Shown: one piece after another, positions 5,884 to 6,317 of the stretch
How positions within the stretch are numbered: position 1 is the first letter of the stretch
Layout: the number at the start of each line of letters is the position of its first letter
NCBI GenBank assembly: GCA_964424205.1
Contig: CAYRIF010000220.1
Span: 1 to 6,317, forward strand
Length of the DNA: 6,317 bases
Source: CAYRIF01 sp964424205
GTDB lineage: Bacteria > Bacteroidota > Bacteroidia > Cytophagales > Cyclobacteriaceae
Direction: 5' to 3'
Notes under the pieces: generated by a model
The model's input: the letters and a program-made list of their open reading frames with translations, nothing else
Databases searched by the model: none
What the model was told of the DNA's origin: nothing
Translations under genes and position numbers: made by a program

Positions 5884-6317
5884 TTATTCCAATCCTTTCG
5901 CCTCCTCCCAATACCTATCCATTTCAGCCAGCGTCATTTCAGAAATTGTCTTTCCGTCTTTTTTAGATTCCTTTTCCAAATAATTAAACCGACCAATAAA
6001 TTTTTTGTTGGTTCTTTCCAATGCTTCTTCTGGGTTGATATCAATAAACCTCGCATAATTAATCAATGAAAATATAAGATCACCAAACTCCGATTGCGCC
6101 TTTTCTTGATTAATTTCAGCGTCATTCTCTATATTAAACTCATTCTTGAACTCGGCTAATTCCTCCTCCACCTTTTCCCACACCTGCTGTTTCTCTTCCC
6201 AGTCAAAGCCTACCCCTCGTGCCTTCTCTTGAATGCGCATGGCCTTTACCATGGCAGGTAGTGATTTTGGCACCCCTCCTAAAACCATTTTCGTTCCCTT
6301 CTCCTTCAGCTTGATTT
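5884..6317 (-). CDS. mazG: Nucleoside triphosphate pyrophosphohydrolase MazG, C-terminal part (5' end outside window)
   Basis: This is the C-terminal MazG domain of an all-alpha NTP pyrophosphatase, which hydrolyses (d)NTPs to monophosphates and pyrophosphate and so clears non-canonical nucleotides. The reading frame stays open from the right edge to the TAG-side end at 5884. The Met at 6288 is internal: the codons upstream of it (IKLKEKGTK) continue the linker that precedes GVPKSLPAMVKAMRIQEKA in full-length MazG. Counting from that Met, the metal-binding helices carry ELAE (43-46) and EFGD (67-70), equivalent to the E-x-x-E and E-x-x-D ligands of the E. coli C-terminal domain. VGFDW (26-30) and KFIGRF (96-101) are also conserved. 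Full-length MazG is about 260 residues, so roughly half is seen here. It is convergent with the DUF2480 gene and shares the hairpin at 5852-5877. Confidence 0.95.
   Translation of the reverse strand, partial: IKLKEKGTKMVLGGVPKSLPAMVKAMRIQEKARGVGFDWEEKQQVWEKVEEELAEFKNEFNIENDAEINQEKAQSEFGDLIFSLINYARFIDINPEEALERTNKKFIGRFNYLEKESKKDGKTISEMTLAEMDRYWEEAKGLE

Noticed and set aside
5884..6288. A complete 134-residue MazG-like protein starting at the Met at 6288
   Set aside because: The frame continues upstream of this Met to the window edge with residues typical of the MazG linker, so this is the C-terminal half of a longer MazG rather than a short stand-alone one.

Overview
The window looks like ordinary core chromosome from a member of the Bacteroidetes, most plausibly a Cytophagales/Flammeovirga-like or flavobacterial lineage. 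Four things point there: AT-rich DNA, start codons without clear Shine-Dalgarno sites, a textbook Bacteroidetes promoter (TTG, 19 bases, TATATTTG) in front of rpmH, and Bacteroidetes-type families (a DUF2480 protein, a cytosolic-looking M61 peptidase, a carboxyl-terminal protease directly behind rnpA). I cannot name the genus.

Layout. Bases 1-111 hold the 3' end of an unidentified forward gene, possibly a flavin-dependent quinone oxidoreductase with a membrane-binding tail. It is followed at 192-350 by an unannotated-looking 52-residue basic protein. A hairpin at 405-429 separates this forward pair from a convergent M61 peptidase gene with a PDZ-like tail (435-2129, minus strand). The 189-base gap at 2130-2318 is a divergent promoter region. 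It fires left into the M61 gene and right into a forward run of five genes: rpmH (ribosomal protein L34, too short for a default ORF caller), rnpA (RNase P protein), an S41 carboxyl-terminal protease, tsaB (tRNA t6A modification) and a DUF2480 gene. A perfect 11-bp hairpin at 5852-5877 sits between the DUF2480 gene and the convergent 3' part of mazG (5884-6317, minus strand), which runs off the right edge.

How the genes fit together. The forward run mixes translation and tRNA maturation (L34, RNase P protein, TsaB) with an envelope protease and an uncharacterised family. rnpA follows rpmH by 24 bases, the protease follows rnpA by 11, and DUF2480 follows tsaB by 2. The 47-base gap before tsaB is the only place where a second promoter could lie. 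M61 and MazG are independent housekeeping or quality-control functions.

I found no mobile element, CRISPR array, tRNA or rRNA, and no convincing undescribed multi-gene system. The observations most worth a second look are the 52-residue protein at 192-350 and an internal duplication, with cysteine-bearing segments, in the DUF2480 protein.
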